64,000 nucleotides of DNA from Chitinophaga filiformis (GCF_900102545.1 NZ_FNBN01000002.1:1400264-1464263); one strand, 5' to 3'. Positions 33,373 to 45,097 are shown, counted from the stretch's first letter. The notes: generated from the letters alone by a model not told the origin. Made by a program: numbers and translations.

Positions 33373-33409
33373 CGGCGTCTCATTGGTAATGGGACGCCGT
33401 TTTTGTTTT
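33373..33409 (+). terminator. Intrinsic terminator after the M48 operon
   Basis: CGGCGTCTCATT (33373-33384) pairs with AATGGGACGCCG (33388-33399) with one G-T pair, followed by TTTTTGTTTT. It sits 21 nt after the 522-aa gene stop. Confidence 0.88.
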
Positions 33410-33460
33410 ATGGGAATTTGCCGGGATGCAAAACTACAGAAGAGGCAGTCCGACCCATAA

Positions 33461-33511
33461 GATGACAATAAAATTATTGCCATCTTTTTTTTGACAATAA
33501 ATTTATTGTCA
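33461..33511. promoter_or_regulatory. Two copies of a TGACAATAAA palindrome between converging genes
   Basis: GATGACAATAAA/ATTATTGCCATC (33461-33484) is an imperfect palindrome. TGACAATAAATTTATTGTCA (33492-33511) is a perfect 20-bp one. They are the same box repeated about 32 bp apart, typical of operators. Both flanking genes end here, so no obvious target gene exists; it may be a leftover from a lost regulator or gene. Confidence 0.5.
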
Positions 33512-33586
33512 TCTACCGGTCCAGGGGAACAGCCTTTATCAGCGCGATACGGAAATAGAAAAGGTGAGCCTCTCCTCTCCTACTAA

Positions 33587-34165
33587 TTACTTCAATACCG
33601 AGACCCATTGGGTTACTACTTTATTTCTAATCATAGGGAACAAAGTATCCTGGGAATACTTCCATTTACCGATAAAAAAAGAATTCTTTACATCTATAAC
33701 AATCAGGACTTTCCTAGCATTGTAGCTAATTGGATACACATAATCTAAGTGGTCGTATGAAAATAAGACTTCCCGACCACCTGGCTTATCTGCAATGCGA
33801 TAGTCAATATTTGTTTTCCGGTAATCACCTGCCTCGTTCGAAACTTCGAAGCGAATCACCGGACTTTCTACCTTCCTTCGCCGGCTTTTCTGAATAATAA
33901 CGGTGTCCCGAATACGTGCTAAATTCGTAAGGCTGAAAGTCGAATCACTATCGACATTCAGTCTGCAATTAAACCTGAAGAAAACCGTTGTCTCATATCT
34001 ATAGTACAAGACAGCATTACCATCCGGTTGAATTGTCAAACTAAAGCCATTGGATTTCCCTATGTAACTTCCGCTCTTCAATTGAGCATATAGCCTGCTG
34101 GGGCAGGCTATATGCAAAAAGAGTATTATTAAAACAAACTTAACGCTGAACTGGATCCGGTACAT
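33587..34165 (-). CDS. Small exported hypothetical protein, last gene of the adhesin operon
   Basis: This 192-aa protein has a signal peptide (VKFVLIILFLHIACPSRLYA) and beta-strand-rich content (SYIGKSNGFSLTIQPDGNAVLYY). No known domain is recognised. It starts 1 nt after the OmpA-family stop, so it is translated with it. The function is unknown, but the position suggests a periplasmic or surface accessory of the adhesin system. Codon use and GC look slightly lower than in the neighbours, which could indicate later acquisition. Confidence 0.7.
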   Translation of the reverse strand: MYRIQFSVKFVLIILFLHIACPSRLYAQLKSGSYIGKSNGFSLTIQPDGNAVLYYRYETTVFFRFNCRLNVDSDSTFSLTNLARIRDTVIIQKSRRRKVESPVIRFEVSNEAGDYRKTNIDYRIADKPGGREVLFSYDHLDYVYPISYNARKVLIVIDVKNSFFIGKWKYSQDTLFPMIRNKVVTQWVSVLK

Positions 34166-34166
34166 T

Positions 34167-35996
34167 TTACTTCACAATCTTAAACTCCGTTCTCCTATTC
34201 ACCTTATGCTCTTCCTCACTACACTGTACCCCATTACTACACTTATTCAACAACTTCGTCTCACCATATCCTTTCGCCTTCACCCTCGCTTTCTCCACAC
34301 CCTTCGTCACAAGATAGTTCGTCACCGACACTGCCCTTCTCTGTGACAACTGCAAGTTAAACTGATCACTACCACGACTATCCGTATGTGAGCCAACTTC
34401 CACAATACTACCCGGACTATCTGCCAGCAGTTTAACCACTCTATCCAATACCGGCTGTGCATCAGCACGAATATCCGCTTTGTTAAAGTCGAAATAAATA
34501 TTAGGCAGGTCTGCAGCAGGAGATGATACGCTGTCTTTCGGCTTTTCAGGTACCGTCACTACAGCCACCGTATTCGGATCTATGCCAACAGGAGGAACAG
34601 TAGAGCTGTCAACTTCAGTAGTAGGAATTTGCCTGATCGTATCATTCTTCGCTACTACCGGCACATTTTCATCCGGCAATGCCGCTATTGCATAAATATC
34701 ATCACTACCAACACCTCCTTCCCTGTTGGACGACAGATAAGCAATACCCGCTTCCGTCAGGCCGAAAGCAAAATCATCCTGCGGAGAGTTGAACGGATAT
34801 CCCATATTCCGGACAATCCCCGTTGTCTTACCGGTATTATCAAGCGCTACACGGAAGATATCCAATCCTCCCATACCAATACGGCCATCACTGGCGAAGT
34901 ATAGGATATTGTTTTTGGTCAGCGCCGGACTACGTTCATTACCGGCAGTATTAATTGATTTCAGGTTCAGCGGAGGTCCCCATTCACCAGCGGCAGTTCT
35001 GTAACATACATATAAGTCTGTGCCACCAACTCCTCCGGGCATGTTGGAGGAAAAGTAAAGCGCCATACCATCTTCTGTAATGAATGGATCTCCCACAGAA
35101 TAGGCAGTTACATTATTATGTGTGAATGCCAGTGGAGCAGACCAGTTACCGGATGCATCCTGGCGGCTGCTGTAAATTTCGATGTTGACGGTCAGTGCTT
35201 TCCCTTTTGCACCGCTGCTCTTACCGGGAATACGTGTCAGGGTAAAATACACCTCTTTGCCATCCTTTGTAAAGCTGGCTGATCCCACATGGTAATTTGT
35301 ACCTGTCTTTAAAGGAAAAAGCTGTACACTGTCTTCGCTGGCAGGTTTGATGAACAGATGCAGGTAGTCATTACCTGTCCAGCCGTTCAGCAAAGGATCG
35401 GGTGTGTTGCGGGTATCGAAGTGTAAAAAGGCACTGCGTTTTTTAGGCTGATGTGTTTTATCGGTAAAACGATCAGAAGTAAAGACCAGGCCACCCTGAT
35501 AAGGCACCGCACTCCAGTCAGACTTTGCAGAGTTCAGCTGTTTATAGTTATCGATCTTTAAAGGTACAGGCGACTTCATCCAGGTGATAGCGGAATCGCA
35601 GGAAGCGATCCACACATCTTTCTGTTCTTTCGCTATCGTCTTATCAGCTGCTGCGAATTTCTGGTATTGTGTTTTAGCCTCAGCATATTTGGAATTATTC
35701 TGCAATGCTTTGGCATAGAACAGCAGGTTTTCTGGTTTACTGCCCGGCATACCGGTAGCAATAGCATACCAATGCTCTGCCTCCGTATAATTATTATTCA
35801 GGCGATAGCAATCTCCCAGGCGTTCTGCCGCATGTAAAGTAGCTTTCTTATTATAAGCCTGTTCGTAAAGGCCGATCGCTTCCGCGTATTTAAAAACCTC
35901 ATATTGCTTATCAGCCTCCTTCATGACATACTGCGCCATTGAATTAACTGACGAAAACAATAAACACAGACTGAGCGCGTAATGTATTTTTTTCAT
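34167..35996 (-). CDS. OmpA-family protein with TPR and PD40 repeats (PorE-like)
   Basis: This 609-aa protein has a signal peptide (MKKIHYALSLCLLFSSVNSM). Residues 20-145 are TPR-like helices (YAEAIGLYEQAYNKKATLH). Residues 150-425 have PD40/beta-propeller blades (SVGDPFITEDGMALYFSSNM, LYFASDGRIGMGGLDIF). The C-terminal 110 residues are an OmpA peptidoglycan-binding domain (NIYFDFNKADIR, VGSHTDSRGSDQFNLQLSQR, RRTEFKI). This architecture is shared with PorE of the type IX secretion system and with proteins linked to PorP/SprF. It lies directly after PorP/SprF and probably tethers the outer-membrane complex to the cell wall. Confidence 0.88.
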   Translation of the reverse strand: MKKIHYALSLCLLFSSVNSMAQYVMKEADKQYEVFKYAEAIGLYEQAYNKKATLHAAERLGDCYRLNNNYTEAEHWYAIATGMPGSKPENLLFYAKALQNNSKYAEAKTQYQKFAAADKTIAKEQKDVWIASCDSAITWMKSPVPLKIDNYKQLNSAKSDWSAVPYQGGLVFTSDRFTDKTHQPKKRSAFLHFDTRNTPDPLLNGWTGNDYLHLFIKPASEDSVQLFPLKTGTNYHVGSASFTKDGKEVYFTLTRIPGKSSGAKGKALTVNIEIYSSRQDASGNWSAPLAFTHNNVTAYSVGDPFITEDGMALYFSSNMPGGVGGTDLYVCYRTAAGEWGPPLNLKSINTAGNERSPALTKNNILYFASDGRIGMGGLDIFRVALDNTGKTTGIVRNMGYPFNSPQDDFAFGLTEAGIAYLSSNREGGVGSDDIYAIAALPDENVPVVAKNDTIRQIPTTEVDSSTVPPVGIDPNTVAVVTVPEKPKDSVSSPAADLPNIYFDFNKADIRADAQPVLDRVVKLLADSPGSIVEVGSHTDSRGSDQFNLQLSQRRAVSVTNYLVTKGVEKARVKAKGYGETKLLNKCSNGVQCSEEEHKVNRRTEFKIVK

Positions 35997-36014
35997 GTTC
36001 AGTATAGGATGCTT

Positions 36015-36983
36015 TTAGAATACCCTTGGCGTAGCCATTCTGATATTTTGTTTATTGAATGTAAACCCGACAGATATTTCGTGTGAACCACCGCTATAAC
36101 TCTGCAACGGGCCTACTGAAAAATCATAAGCGTATCCCACACGCAGGTTAGGCACGGGGAATACTTCCACTGCCGCTACAGCTGCGTTACGGTACATCAG
36201 GTTCTTCTGAAGATAACTCTTGTCGTACATCTTTACACCTGTGCGATAAGAACCGCCCACCCACACAATGTCTTTAAAGAGGAGAAAGGCATTCAGGTCC
36301 AGACTGGTAGGTCCTCCGCGATCATCCTTCAGGAGGAAGGAAGGCTTCAGCTGGATGTCCTCGTTGACCGGCAACAGCATACCTGCAGTTAAGTAGTAAT
36401 GCAGTTTGGTCTGCGGCAGCCAGGTGAAACGACCATTGTTCTTAAAGGCCTGTACCACCAGGTTATCTACCGAGAAGCCGGCAAAATACTTGTCATTGGC
36501 GAAGAAGATACCCGCCCTGGCATCAGGCGTGAGCCTGTGCAGACCGGCTGGCATATCCGTTTCAGGATCATTGGGATTGAGATTAGCCCCATTGATACCT
36601 GATTGCAGGATACCGGCACTTAAGCCTATTGCAAGCCTGGAACTACCGTCTGCATTCATGCGGATACGGTAGGCATAGCTGGCGTAAGCGGATAAGTTAT
36701 CCTGCGCACCTAGTTTGTCGCTTGACACCTGCAACGCCAATCCTACATTGCCATCATTGGCAATAGCATCTACTGCCAGTGAAAAACTTTTTGGAGCACC
36801 TGCAATACCTGTCCACTGATTGCGGTAAAAGGCGTGCAGGTTGAGTGCTTCCTTATAACCGGCATAAGCGGGATTGATATAGATGCCGTTGAACATATAC
36901 TGGCTATACTGCGCGTCCTGCTGAGCATTGACGGTAAGTCCCAGTGATGTTAATAATCCGGCTATCAGCAATATTCTTTTCAT
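36015..36983 (-). CDS. PorP/SprF-family type IX secretion outer-membrane protein
   Basis: This 322-aa beta-barrel protein has a signal peptide and the family hallmark start, QQDAQYSQYMFNGIYINPAY followed by AGYKEALNLHAFYRNQWTGI. It ends with a strand pattern (NLRVGYAYDFSV) as in PorP/SprF. SprF is needed for secretion or surface attachment of the giant adhesin SprB in gliding Flavobacterium, and its paralogs accompany adhesins with type B C-terminal signals. Here it lies 20 nt behind the giant adhesin gene, so it is most likely its dedicated partner. Confidence 0.92.
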   Translation of the reverse strand: MKRILLIAGLLTSLGLTVNAQQDAQYSQYMFNGIYINPAYAGYKEALNLHAFYRNQWTGIAGAPKSFSLAVDAIANDGNVGLALQVSSDKLGAQDNLSAYASYAYRIRMNADGSSRLAIGLSAGILQSGINGANLNPNDPETDMPAGLHRLTPDARAGIFFANDKYFAGFSVDNLVVQAFKNNGRFTWLPQTKLHYYLTAGMLLPVNEDIQLKPSFLLKDDRGGPTSLDLNAFLLFKDIVWVGGSYRTGVKMYDKSYLQKNLMYRNAAVAAVEVFPVPNLRVGYAYDFSVGPLQSYSGGSHEISVGFTFNKQNIRMATPRVF

Positions 36984-37003
36984 AGTATAGAGCGCTTATT
37001 CCT

Positions 37004-40000
37004 TTACTTTTTAAAAGACCTGATCAATGTAATATACCCTTTCACCACTTCCCACTCTGCATCGGCATTGCGCCTCATACGCAACAGGTAATAGTAAGTA
37101 CCCTCATTCAGCCCCTCGCCTTTCCAGGTATTCTGATAACCTTTCTGACGATACACCTCATTACCCCAACGGTTGACGATGATCAACTCATTCTCGTAAT
37201 ACTGGTTCAGGCCCCTTATTTCGAAGTTGTCATTTTTACCATCACCGTTCGGCGTGAACAGGTTCGGTACATTGATAGTAGATAAAGTGATCGTGATACG
37301 TACAGTCGCCGTATTAGAGAACTGACCGTTTGTATTCGCTACATGATAAGTGAAGACATCCTCACCGGTATAACCTGGATCAGGCGTGTACACAATTGTT
37401 CCGTCTTCGTTCACTTTTACTGTACCATGTGCAGGCTGATCAACAATCTCTACAGATTCTTTATCCAGTGATGAATTACCCGCATTGTCATTTGTCAACA
37501 CCTCAATGGTTACAGCTGTATTTGCTTTGGTCTCTCCCTTGTCATCTGCTGCAACAGGAGGAGTAGTTGCTTTGACTGTAACAGTGATATTAACAGTTAC
37601 AGTAGTAGTACCACCTTTACCATCACTGATAATAATGGTGAAGTTATCCGCACCGCTATAACCCGCAGCAGGTGTATATGTATAAGTGCCATCAGCATTC
37701 ACCACTACTGAACCATGAGCCGGATCTGTACCTTTCGTGAAGGTCAGCACATCACCATCAGGATCCGTACCGGATACCGCACCATTTACCGGTGTATCCT
37801 GTTCAGTGGTCTTCGCATCACCAGTACCGGTTGGAGGATTATTGGCAGGAACAACAGGGCTTACCGTGACGTTCACAGTCACTGTTGTAGTACCGCCCTT
37901 ACCATCACTGATAGTGATAGTGAAGTTATCTGTACCGGTATAACCTGCAGCTGGTGTATAGGTATAAGTGCCATCTGTATTAACAACCACTGAACCATGA
38001 GCAGGATCTGTACCTTTCGTAAAGGTCAGCGCATCGCCATCAGCGTCTGTACCAGATACTGCACCACTTACCGGTGTATCCTGGTTAGTGGTCTTCGTAT
38101 CGCCTGTACCGGTCGGAGGATTATTACCCGGAGCAACAACCGGAGTTACGGTGAGATTCACAGTAACTGTTACAACACCGCCTTTACCATCACTGATGTT
38201 CACAGTGAAGTTATCTGTACCGGTGTAGCCTGCAGCTGGTGTATAAGTATAAGTACCATCTGAATTTACTACTACTGAACCATGCAGCACATCTGCACCT
38301 TTCGTATAGGTCAGTGCATCTCCATCAGGATCCAGACCACTTACAATACCACTTACAGGTGTGTCCTGGGTAGTTGTCCTTGTATCGCCGGTACCAATAG
38401 GAGGATTATTTGGCGGTGCAACAGGATTTACTGTGATATCGACAGTGACAATCTTATTACCACCTCTGCCATCGCTGATAATGACTGTGAAGTTGTCCGG
38501 ACCGATATAACCTGGATTAGGCGTATAGGTATACGTTCCATCCGAACTGAAAATGATTGAACCATTAGATGGATCTGTTCCTATTGAGTAGGTCAATGGA
38601 TCGCCGTCAGGATCTGTACCAGATACCGCACCATCTACCGGGGTATCTACTGTGGTTACCCTGGTATCACCTGTGCCGGTTGGAGGATTATTTGGTGGAA
38701 CAACCGGATTTACCGTGATATTCACAGTAACTGTTGTGGTGCCACCTTTACCATCACTGATAGTAATAGTGAAGTTATCCGTACCGGTATAACCCGCAGC
38801 CGGTGTATAAGTATAAGTGCCATTTGTGTTTACTACTACAGAACCGTGAGCTGGATCTGTGGCTTTCGTAAAGGTCAATGCATCTCCATCTGGATCTGTA
38901 CCGGATACTGAACCATTTACAGGAGTATCCTGGTTAGTGGTCTTTGTATCACCCGTACCGGTTGGAGGATTATTTGCTGGAACTACAGGGTTTACTGTGA
39001 TATTTACAGTAACTGTTGTCGTGCCACCTTTACCATCACTGATAGTGATAGTGAAGCTATCTGTACCGGTATAACCCGCAGCTGGTGTATAGGTATAAGT
39101 TCCATCAGCATTCACCACTACTGAACCATGAGTCGGATCTGTATCCTTTGTAAAGGTCAATGCATCTCCATCTGGATCTGTACCGGATACAGAACCATTT
39201 ACAGGAGTATCCTGGTTAGTGGTCTTGGTATCACCGGTACCGGTTGGAGGATTATTCGGAGGAGGATTTACCGTGATGTTTACTGTAACCGTTGTTGTTC
39301 CACCTTTACCATCATTGATCGTGATAGTGAAGCTATCAGGACCAGTATAACCAGCGCCTGGTGTATAGGTATAAGTGCCATCTGCATTTACCACTACTGA
39401 GCCATGAGCCGGATCTGTATCTTTCGTAAAGGTCAATGCGTCTCCATCAGGATCAGTACCAGATACTGAACCATTTACAGGAGTATCCTGAGTAGTAGTC
39501 TTCGTATCACCTGTACCAGTTGGAGGAGTGTTTGGACGAGGATCTACTGTAATGTCTACAGTAACTGTTGTAGATCCGCCTCTGCCATCACTGATGGTGA
39601 TATTGAAATTGTCCGTACCGATATAACCTACAGCAGGTGTATAAGTATACGTTCCATCTGTATTAACTAATACCGTACCATGAGCGGGATCAGTAGCCTT
39701 CGTGAAGGTCAATGCATCTCCGTCAGGATCTGTACCGGATACTGAACCATTTACCGGAGTGTCCTGGATCGTGGTCTTAGTATCGCCAGTACCAGTTGGA
39801 GGATTATTTGCCGGTACTACAGGATTTACTATGATGTTTACAGTAACCGTTGTGGTACCACCTCTACCATCATCGATAACGATAGTGAAGTTATCTGTAC
39901 CGGTATATCCGGCATCAGGTGTGTAAGTATAAGTGCCATCAGCATTTACAATCACTGAGCCATGAGCAGGATCTGTATTCTTCGTAAATGTCAATGCATC

Positions 40001-43000
40001 TCCATCAGGATCTGTACCGGATACAGAACCATTCACAGGCGTATCCTGGTTAGTGGTCTTCGTATCGCCAGTACCAGTTGGAGGAGTATTTGGACGAGGA
40101 TTTACTGTGATGTCTACCGTAACGGTTGTGGTACCGCCTTTACCATCACTGATAATGATAGCGAAATTGTCCGTACCAACGTATCCTGCGGCTGGTGTAT
40201 AAGTATAAGTGCCATCAGCATTTACTACCACTGAGCCATGGGCAGGATCTGTATCCTTGGTGAACGTCAATGCATCGCCATCAGGATCTGTACCAGATAC
40301 TGAACCACTTACCGGTGTATCCTGGATAGTGGTCTTAGTATCACCTGTACCAGTCGGAGGATTATTAGGAGGAACATTTACCGTGATATTCACAGTAACC
40401 GTTGTAGTTCCACCTCTGCCATCACTGATAATGATAGTGAAATTGTCAGTGCCAGTATAACCTGCAGCTGGTGTATATGTATAAGTACCGTCTGCATTAA
40501 CAACTACCGAACCATGAGCCGGATCTGTATCCTTCGCGAATGTCAAAGCATCACCATCAGGATCTGTACCAGATACTGAACCACTTACCGGAGTATCTCT
40601 CGTAGTAGTCTTAGTATCACCAGTACCTGTTGGAGGATTATTCGGAGGAGGATTTACTGTGATGTTTACTGTAACCGTTGCTGTTCCGCCGTTACCATCA
40701 CTGATGGTAATAGTGAAACTATCTGCACCGGTATAACCCGCAGCTGGTGTATAGGTATAAGTACCATCTGCATTAACTGTTACTGAACCATGAGCTGGAT
40801 CTGTATCCTTTGTGAATGTCAAAGCATCACCGTCAGGATCTGTACCGGATACTGAACCACTTACCGGCGTATCCTGGGTAGTCGTCTTAGTATCACCTGT
40901 ACCAGTAGGAGGATTATTTGGCGGAGCATTTACTGTGATGTCTACAGTAACGGTCGCAGTTCCGCCCTGCCCATCACTGATAATAATAGTGAATTGGTCC
41001 GTTCCGGTATAACCTGCGGCTGGTGTATAGGTATATGTTCCATCTGTATTTACCACTACTGAACCATGCGCCGGATCAGTGTCTTTCGCAAAAGTCAGCG
41101 CATCGCCATCGGGATCTGTGCCAGACACTGAACCACTTACAGGGGTATCGCGAATGGTGGTCTTAGTATCTCCTGTACCTGTTGGAGGAGTATTCACAGA
41201 TGTAATCGTTATCGGGAAAGTCTTCGTATCCTGCAATGCACCACCTGTACCGGTGTTACCGTTATCAGAGATATTTACTGTCGCAGTAACCGAAGCCGGC
41301 GGATTGTGTACGGAGGTATAGTTGAGATTATTACCCGCAATAAATACATTGATATCTGATATTGTACCCGACAACACCAATGCATCCGGCGTACCACTCA
41401 CTGTTACACCACCACCGGAGGTAGCGCTGAATCCACCTGAAGGCACACTGATAGTAACAGTCACAATGCCTGTACCTGCGTCAATATCAGTAGCAGATAT
41501 ACCCGGAATAGGTGTTGGCGTTTCTTCGCTAACAGTGGAGCCTGCCGGTACAGTCAGCACCGGCGCATCGTTCACCGGATTAATATCGATCGTCATTGTA
41601 GCCGGCGTAGCAGCATAGCCCATGCCATCGCTCGCTACCCAGTCAAAGCTGGTGCTGCCATTCCAGTCTGCATCCGGTACAAATGTAATGTTACCCAGAT
41701 CAGCAGCTGGTATTTCCTGTCCAATAGTAACTGCGGAGCCATTCAGCATCAGCGTACCATGTTGTGGCAGAGAAACAACCTTTATCTTATCCAGCGGAGA
41801 AGCATCAGCATCTGTATAGTGACTGGTGAAATCTGTATTCGCGAAAGTCAGTGTGTTATCCTCATTACCAGTTACGCTACTATTAGTAACGGTTGGCAGT
41901 CGGTTTGTTCCGACTGAAACCACAAAAGTATAATCAGCTTTGTCTGCATCTGCATCACTATTCTTAATAGTGATAGTGGCATTATAGATACCCGCTGTGT
42001 GAGATGCCGGATCGAAAGTAATTTCAAAAGTAGTACTAGCACCACCATTTAATGAGCTGGTAGCTGGTTGTACCGTAACTGTAAAACCAGGGTCTCCGCT
42101 GATGCTTACCAGTGGCGTACCTGTCAGCGTCAGAGTACCCGTACCACTGTTCTGAATAGTGAAAGTGTGCGCGATAGTAGTACCGGTAGTCTGACCAAAA
42201 TCAGTTCCGTCAGTAGTATTGGAGGTAGTACTGTTATCCGGGATAGTAACACTATTACCTGTTACATTAATACCCGGATTGGTCAGTATCTTGATAGTAG
42301 TTGTAGCTACAGGCCCGCTTTGAGCTCCATCTTTCAGGGTCGTAGTGATAATGCGGTCAGTAGTATTAGGAGTACTGTTCGTGTTTTTATATCCGAGCAT
42401 CTTTATCGCTGCGATATAGTCAGCCTGTGATGCCTGCCCTGACAGGGTAATTACACCGGTACCTTCACCGGAAATGGTGATACCTGCAGGTAAGGTTCCT
42501 GTCAGATAAATACCTTCCTGTCCTGCGTCCAGGATATTGGTCAGGGTAATAGTAGCTCCATAAATATCACCGGTACCAGGAGATACAATGGTCAGGTCTG
42601 CATCTGCGATTTTTGCGGGCGTAGCACTACCTGCTGTAAAAGTGTTCAGGTAAGTGTAATTACCTGTGGCGCCTGAACTCTTATCCGGATCAGGGTCTAT
42701 AACAGGACAACTATTTACGTTGACCGTTTTTGTGAAGATATTATTATCGTAATAACATTCTTTATAGTAAGGATTCCGGGTATCCAGCGCAGACAGTGCA
42801 AATGGCGTACCTACCGCATGTCCGACACTACCCGGTACAAAAGTACCGTCATCGTTAAGGATCATGACCAGGTCCATCGTCGGAGTACTGATGCTGCTGA
42901 GATCCACGTCAAAGCTGAAATTCTTGCATTCGCCGGCTTTTATCTGCTGGTCGAGCGTATCGAGGTGCAGGAGCACTGCAGCAGGATTCACAGTCGGGTC

Positions 43001-44644
43001 CCCATTGTAAAAGGCAATCGGCATGCCACCTGTAGCATTACCTGCACCGGGATTACATACCTGCACATTTACTTTAAGCTGGCTACAGGTAGCACCCTTT
43101 GCAAAGGTGATATTGGGTGTATTAAAGGCTAAATCCGGACGGGCGCCGAAAAAGTCAGCCGACAACAGGAACTGGTAAGTCTGATTCGCCAACCCGGTCT
43201 GGTTGGTAACGATCAGTTCACTCTTGTCTGCAGACAGGGTGAACCTCAGGTCATAAGGATATCCTGCGCGGAATCCGACCGTATTAACATGATCATGTGT
43301 ACTTGTACTATCCAGTGGCACATCCTTAAAAGCATAGTTGTCCTCACGTCTTCCTGTACCCGTATTAGATCCTACTTGTTGATAGTAGTAACCAGTGACA
43401 GTTTCCGTCAACAGGTCTATATATCCATATGCGGCCAGTGAGTTCTCATTGCTCTCTACGCTCAGATTCACCGCATTAGCCGTCTGATTGAAGTAAATGA
43501 AGTTTGTACCGCTAGGTATTTTAAACGTCCTGGTCACACCTGCGGCAGGATATGAACTGGCGGCAATTGATCTGATATCATTGTCAATGAATTCAGCGCT
43601 CATTCCCTGCCCTACCCTTTTATAAAATTCAATGGTGTATGCGTCATCAAAATCGCGGGCATACGATGCATCTCTCTTGATAATGAGATTGGACCCGGAA
43701 ATATAGATCTGCGGATTATACAATCCCACAGCGCCCGTACTGGTATTTTTAGCGGCGTAATCTCCCGTGATGGCACCTGAACTCACCAGATCACTGGCGG
43801 ATGTATTACTACGATTACTGATCACATAGTTAGATCTTCTGTCAACTGTACCCCCATTTGCAAGGGTAACAAATCCATTTGTCAACCCCGCATCCAGGTC
43901 CATCGTAATATGCAGACTGGAATATCCTTCCTCCGTACCATTGGAGCTATTAAGATCCGCGTTACTGGAGTTGATACCCTTTCCTGAAATAGTGAGCAAA
44001 CTGGCGCCTGCCGGTATTGGGATCACAAGATCAGTATTAAGAGAGGTTGCCCCGTGTAAAAGCGTCCGGATCTCCGTCGGTAACGGATCAAAGGAATTAG
44101 TATTAGGAGAAAGATATTCCACATAAAACGCAGAATGGATACCTGTTGCATTCTCCGCGATGGTCAGCGTTGAACCGGAAATGGTGAAATTCACGTTGTT
44201 GAGATCCGGCGTCTTGTCACCAATCTTACTACCATTAGGTATCTGCGCTCCCAGAATAACATCTCTCCAGCCATAAACGTTCGTTCCCGAACCATTGGTG
44301 AAGGTGTTCTTTGCATAGTTAATAAAACCGGAAGATGTGGAGGACGGTATATCAATAATAGCATTGATCGTGATAAAATCCTCGTCGCCTCTTTCCGGCT
44401 CAATACCCGTGGACAGATCCCCTGTTTCAGAAGATACAAATACCACTATTGATTTGGTACCCGCAGGAATCGTAAAAGTCGGGGCGGCACCGCCAGGCGC
44501 TCTGTACTTGGTTTCCACCCCCAATATATTTGCCTTTTTTCCTCCGGTCGGGCTACAGGGGCTGTAGGGTAACTGACTGAAAACAAGGAAGGGAAAGAGC
44601 ACCATACTAATGCCTAACAGCACTCTGATGAGATGTGATTTCAT
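37004..44644 (-). CDS. Giant repetitive cell-surface adhesin with T9SS type B C-terminal signal
   Basis: I choose the ATG at 44642-44644 (2546 aa), because it begins a proper signal peptide ([20 protein letters not shown]); the longer frame needs a TTG. The N-terminal 650 residues are a beta-rich head. Next come a DPDPDKSSG linker, a choice-of-anchor-D-like domain and cadherin-like Ig domains. There follow 13 near-identical repeats of about 93 aa ([35 protein letters not shown]), a fourteenth divergent copy, and the CHU_C/type B signal ([26 protein letters not shown]). Such proteins are exported by the type IX system and mediate attachment or gliding. The D- and G-rich turns suggest calcium binding. 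It is first in an operon with PorP/SprF and OmpA-type genes. Confidence 0.9.
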   Translation of the reverse strand: MKSHLIRVLLGISMVLFPFLVFSQLPYSPCSPTGGKKANILGVETKYRAPGGAAPTFTIPAGTKSIVVFVSSETGDLSTGIEPERGDEDFITINAIIDIPSSTSSGFINYAKNTFTNGSGTNVYGWRDVILGAQIPNGSKIGDKTPDLNNVNFTISGSTLTIAENATGIHSAFYVEYLSPNTNSFDPLPTEIRTLLHGATSLNTDLVIPIPAGASLLTISGKGINSSNADLNSSNGTEEGYSSLHITMDLDAGLTNGFVTLANGGTVDRRSNYVISNRSNTSASDLVSSGAITGDYAAKNTSTGAVGLYNPQIYISGSNLIIKRDASYARDFDDAYTIEFYKRVGQGMSAEFIDNDIRSIAASSYPAAGVTRTFKIPSGTNFIYFNQTANAVNLSVESNENSLAAYGYIDLLTETVTGYYYQQVGSNTGTGRREDNYAFKDVPLDSTSTHDHVNTVGFRAGYPYDLRFTLSADKSELIVTNQTGLANQTYQFLLSADFFGARPDLAFNTPNITFAKGATCSQLKVNVQVCNPGAGNATGGMPIAFYNGDPTVNPAAVLLHLDTLDQQIKAGECKNFSFDVDLSSISTPTMDLVMILNDDGTFVPGSVGHAVGTPFALSALDTRNPYYKECYYDNNIFTKTVNVNSCPVIDPDPDKSSGATGNYTYLNTFTAGSATPAKIADADLTIVSPGTGDIYGATITLTNILDAGQEGIYLTGTLPAGITISGEGTGVITLSGQASQADYIAAIKMLGYKNTNSTPNTTDRIITTTLKDGAQSGPVATTTIKILTNPGINVTGNSVTIPDNSTTSNTTDGTDFGQTTGTTIAHTFTIQNSGTGTLTLTGTPLVSISGDPGFTVTVQPATSSLNGGASTTFEITFDPASHTAGIYNATITIKNSDADADKADYTFVVSVGTNRLPTVTNSSVTGNEDNTLTFANTDFTSHYTDADASPLDKIKVVSLPQHGTLMLNGSAVTIGQEIPAADLGNITFVPDADWNGSTSFDWVASDGMGYAATPATMTIDINPVNDAPVLTVPAGSTVSEETPTPIPGISATDIDAGTGIVTVTISVPSGGFSATSGGGVTVSGTPDALVLSGTISDINVFIAGNNLNYTSVHNPPASVTATVNISDNGNTGTGGALQDTKTFPITITSVNTPPTGTGDTKTTIRDTPVSGSVSGTDPDGDALTFAKDTDPAHGSVVVNTDGTYTYTPAAGYTGTDQFTIIISDGQGGTATVTVDITVNAPPNNPPTGTGDTKTTTQDTPVSGSVSGTDPDGDALTFTKDTDPAHGSVTVNADGTYTYTPAAGYTGADSFTITISDGNGGTATVTVNITVNPPPNNPPTGTGDTKTTTRDTPVSGSVSGTDPDGDALTFAKDTDPAHGSVVVNADGTYTYTPAAGYTGTDNFTIIISDGRGGTTTVTVNITVNVPPNNPPTGTGDTKTTIQDTPVSGSVSGTDPDGDALTFTKDTDPAHGSVVVNADGTYTYTPAAGYVGTDNFAIIISDGKGGTTTVTVDITVNPRPNTPPTGTGDTKTTNQDTPVNGSVSGTDPDGDALTFTKNTDPAHGSVIVNADGTYTYTPDAGYTGTDNFTIVIDDGRGGTTTVTVNIIVNPVVPANNPPTGTGDTKTTIQDTPVNGSVSGTDPDGDALTFTKATDPAHGTVLVNTDGTYTYTPAVGYIGTDNFNITISDGRGGSTTVTVDITVDPRPNTPPTGTGDTKTTTQDTPVNGSVSGTDPDGDALTFTKDTDPAHGSVVVNADGTYTYTPGAGYTGPDSFTITINDGKGGTTTVTVNITVNPPPNNPPTGTGDTKTTNQDTPVNGSVSGTDPDGDALTFTKDTDPTHGSVVVNADGTYTYTPAAGYTGTDSFTITISDGKGGTTTVTVNITVNPVVPANNPPTGTGDTKTTNQDTPVNGSVSGTDPDGDALTFTKATDPAHGSVVVNTNGTYTYTPAAGYTGTDNFTITISDGKGGTTTVTVNITVNPVVPPNNPPTGTGDTRVTTVDTPVDGAVSGTDPDGDPLTYSIGTDPSNGSIIFSSDGTYTYTPNPGYIGPDNFTVIISDGRGGNKIVTVDITVNPVAPPNNPPIGTGDTRTTTQDTPVSGIVSGLDPDGDALTYTKGADVLHGSVVVNSDGTYTYTPAAGYTGTDNFTVNISDGKGGVVTVTVNLTVTPVVAPGNNPPTGTGDTKTTNQDTPVSGAVSGTDADGDALTFTKGTDPAHGSVVVNTDGTYTYTPAAGYTGTDNFTITISDGKGGTTTVTVNVTVSPVVPANNPPTGTGDAKTTEQDTPVNGAVSGTDPDGDVLTFTKGTDPAHGSVVVNADGTYTYTPAAGYSGADNFTIIISDGKGGTTTVTVNITVTVKATTPPVAADDKGETKANTAVTIEVLTNDNAGNSSLDKESVEIVDQPAHGTVKVNEDGTIVYTPDPGYTGEDVFTYHVANTNGQFSNTATVRITITLSTINVPNLFTPNGDGKNDNFEIRGLNQYYENELIIVNRWGNEVYRQKGYQNTWKGEGLNEGTYYYLLRMRRNADAEWEVVKGYITLIRSFKK
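37575..41194. repeat. Thirteen tandem coding repeats of about 279 bp
   Basis: On the plus strand the landmark GTTGGAGGA or a close variant recurs at about 37.83, 38.11, 38.40, 38.68, 38.96, 39.24, 39.52, 39.80, 40.08, 40.35, 40.63, 40.91 and 41.18 kb. Copies are highly similar at the DNA level, differing in short linkers (PANNPP, PRPNTPP, PPPNNPP). Copy number is likely to vary by recombination, and short-read assemblies may collapse it. Confidence 0.9.
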
Positions 44645-44858
44645 AGGTACAACAAAATTTACAGCTGCAGCAAGCTGCATGTTCACAGATAGAAAGGGAT
44701 TACGCAACTATTACTTAAATGAGTAAACAGGTACTATTATCATTTACTGAACAACGTCCCATTGAAATAAAAAAATGCCGAAAAGTGACCAACTCACACA
44801 TTCGACAACACGAAATCCGCACGCAAATATAGTTATTATACTAATATATTACTAAAAA

Positions 44859-44892
44859 GAAAAGACAAGCCACTTTCGCGACTTGTCTTTTC
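44859..44892 (-). terminator. Intrinsic terminator of the SusCD/phosphatase operon
   Basis: Perfect 11-bp arms GAAAAGACAAG (44859-44869) and CTTGTCTTTTC (44882-44892). Read leftward, the stem is followed by TTTTTAGT, a proper T-run. The phosphatase stop lies 206 nt upstream, with the 11-bp repeat array in between. Confidence 0.78.
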
Positions 44893-44930
44893 CTCAGTCT
44901 GATTTTTATGCTAATCTAAATAATGCACTG

Positions 44931-45051
44931 GTTCTCTGCTTCGTCTCTGCTTATTCTCTGCTTATTCTCTGCTTATTCTCTGCTTATTCTCTGCTTATTC
45001 TCTGCTTGTTCTCTGCTTGTTCTCTGCTTGTTCTCTGCTTCGTCTCTCATT
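44931..45051. repeat. Eleven tandem copies of an 11-bp repeat (TTCTCTGCTTR)
   Basis: Copies follow each other without gaps from 44931. The first two start GT and CG, five identical ATTCTCTGCTT copies fill 44953-45007, three GTTCTCTGCTT copies fill 45008-45040, and a degenerate CGTCTCTCATT closes the array. The period is close to one DNA turn. It lies about 290 nt upstream of the adhesin start and inside the 3' untranslated part of the phosphatase transcript. Confidence 0.9.
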
Positions 45052-45097
45052 GTTCTCCCTGGGTTCAGGATGAGTTCTGATAGCCTAAGCAAGTGTC

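Larger units (their letters stand above)
44645..45097. other. Intergenic gap upstream of the giant adhesin
   Basis: The gap holds the adhesin upstream region (44645-44850, AT-rich, no clear TAnnTTTG seen), a terminator for the phosphatase operon (44859-44892) and an array of 11-bp repeats (44931-45051). The plus-strand frames over the array are repeat-derived and not credible genes. Confidence 0.7.

Noticed and set aside
19000..34000. Adjacent CD-NTase, SMODS or other cyclic-nucleotide synthase
   Set aside because: Looked for around the TIR-STING-like gene; neighbours are a lipoprotein, a zinc finger, proteases, an MBL hydrolase and a regulator, none with nucleotidyltransferase motifs.
37575..41194. 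Possible CRISPR array
   Set aside because: The repeat unit is about 279 bp, coding and in frame, with no spacers.
44931..45051. Possible CRISPR array or small gene over the 11-bp repeats
   Set aside because: Repeats abut with no spacers, and the predicted peptide (LCLFSAYSLLI-like) is a by-product of the repeat in all frames.
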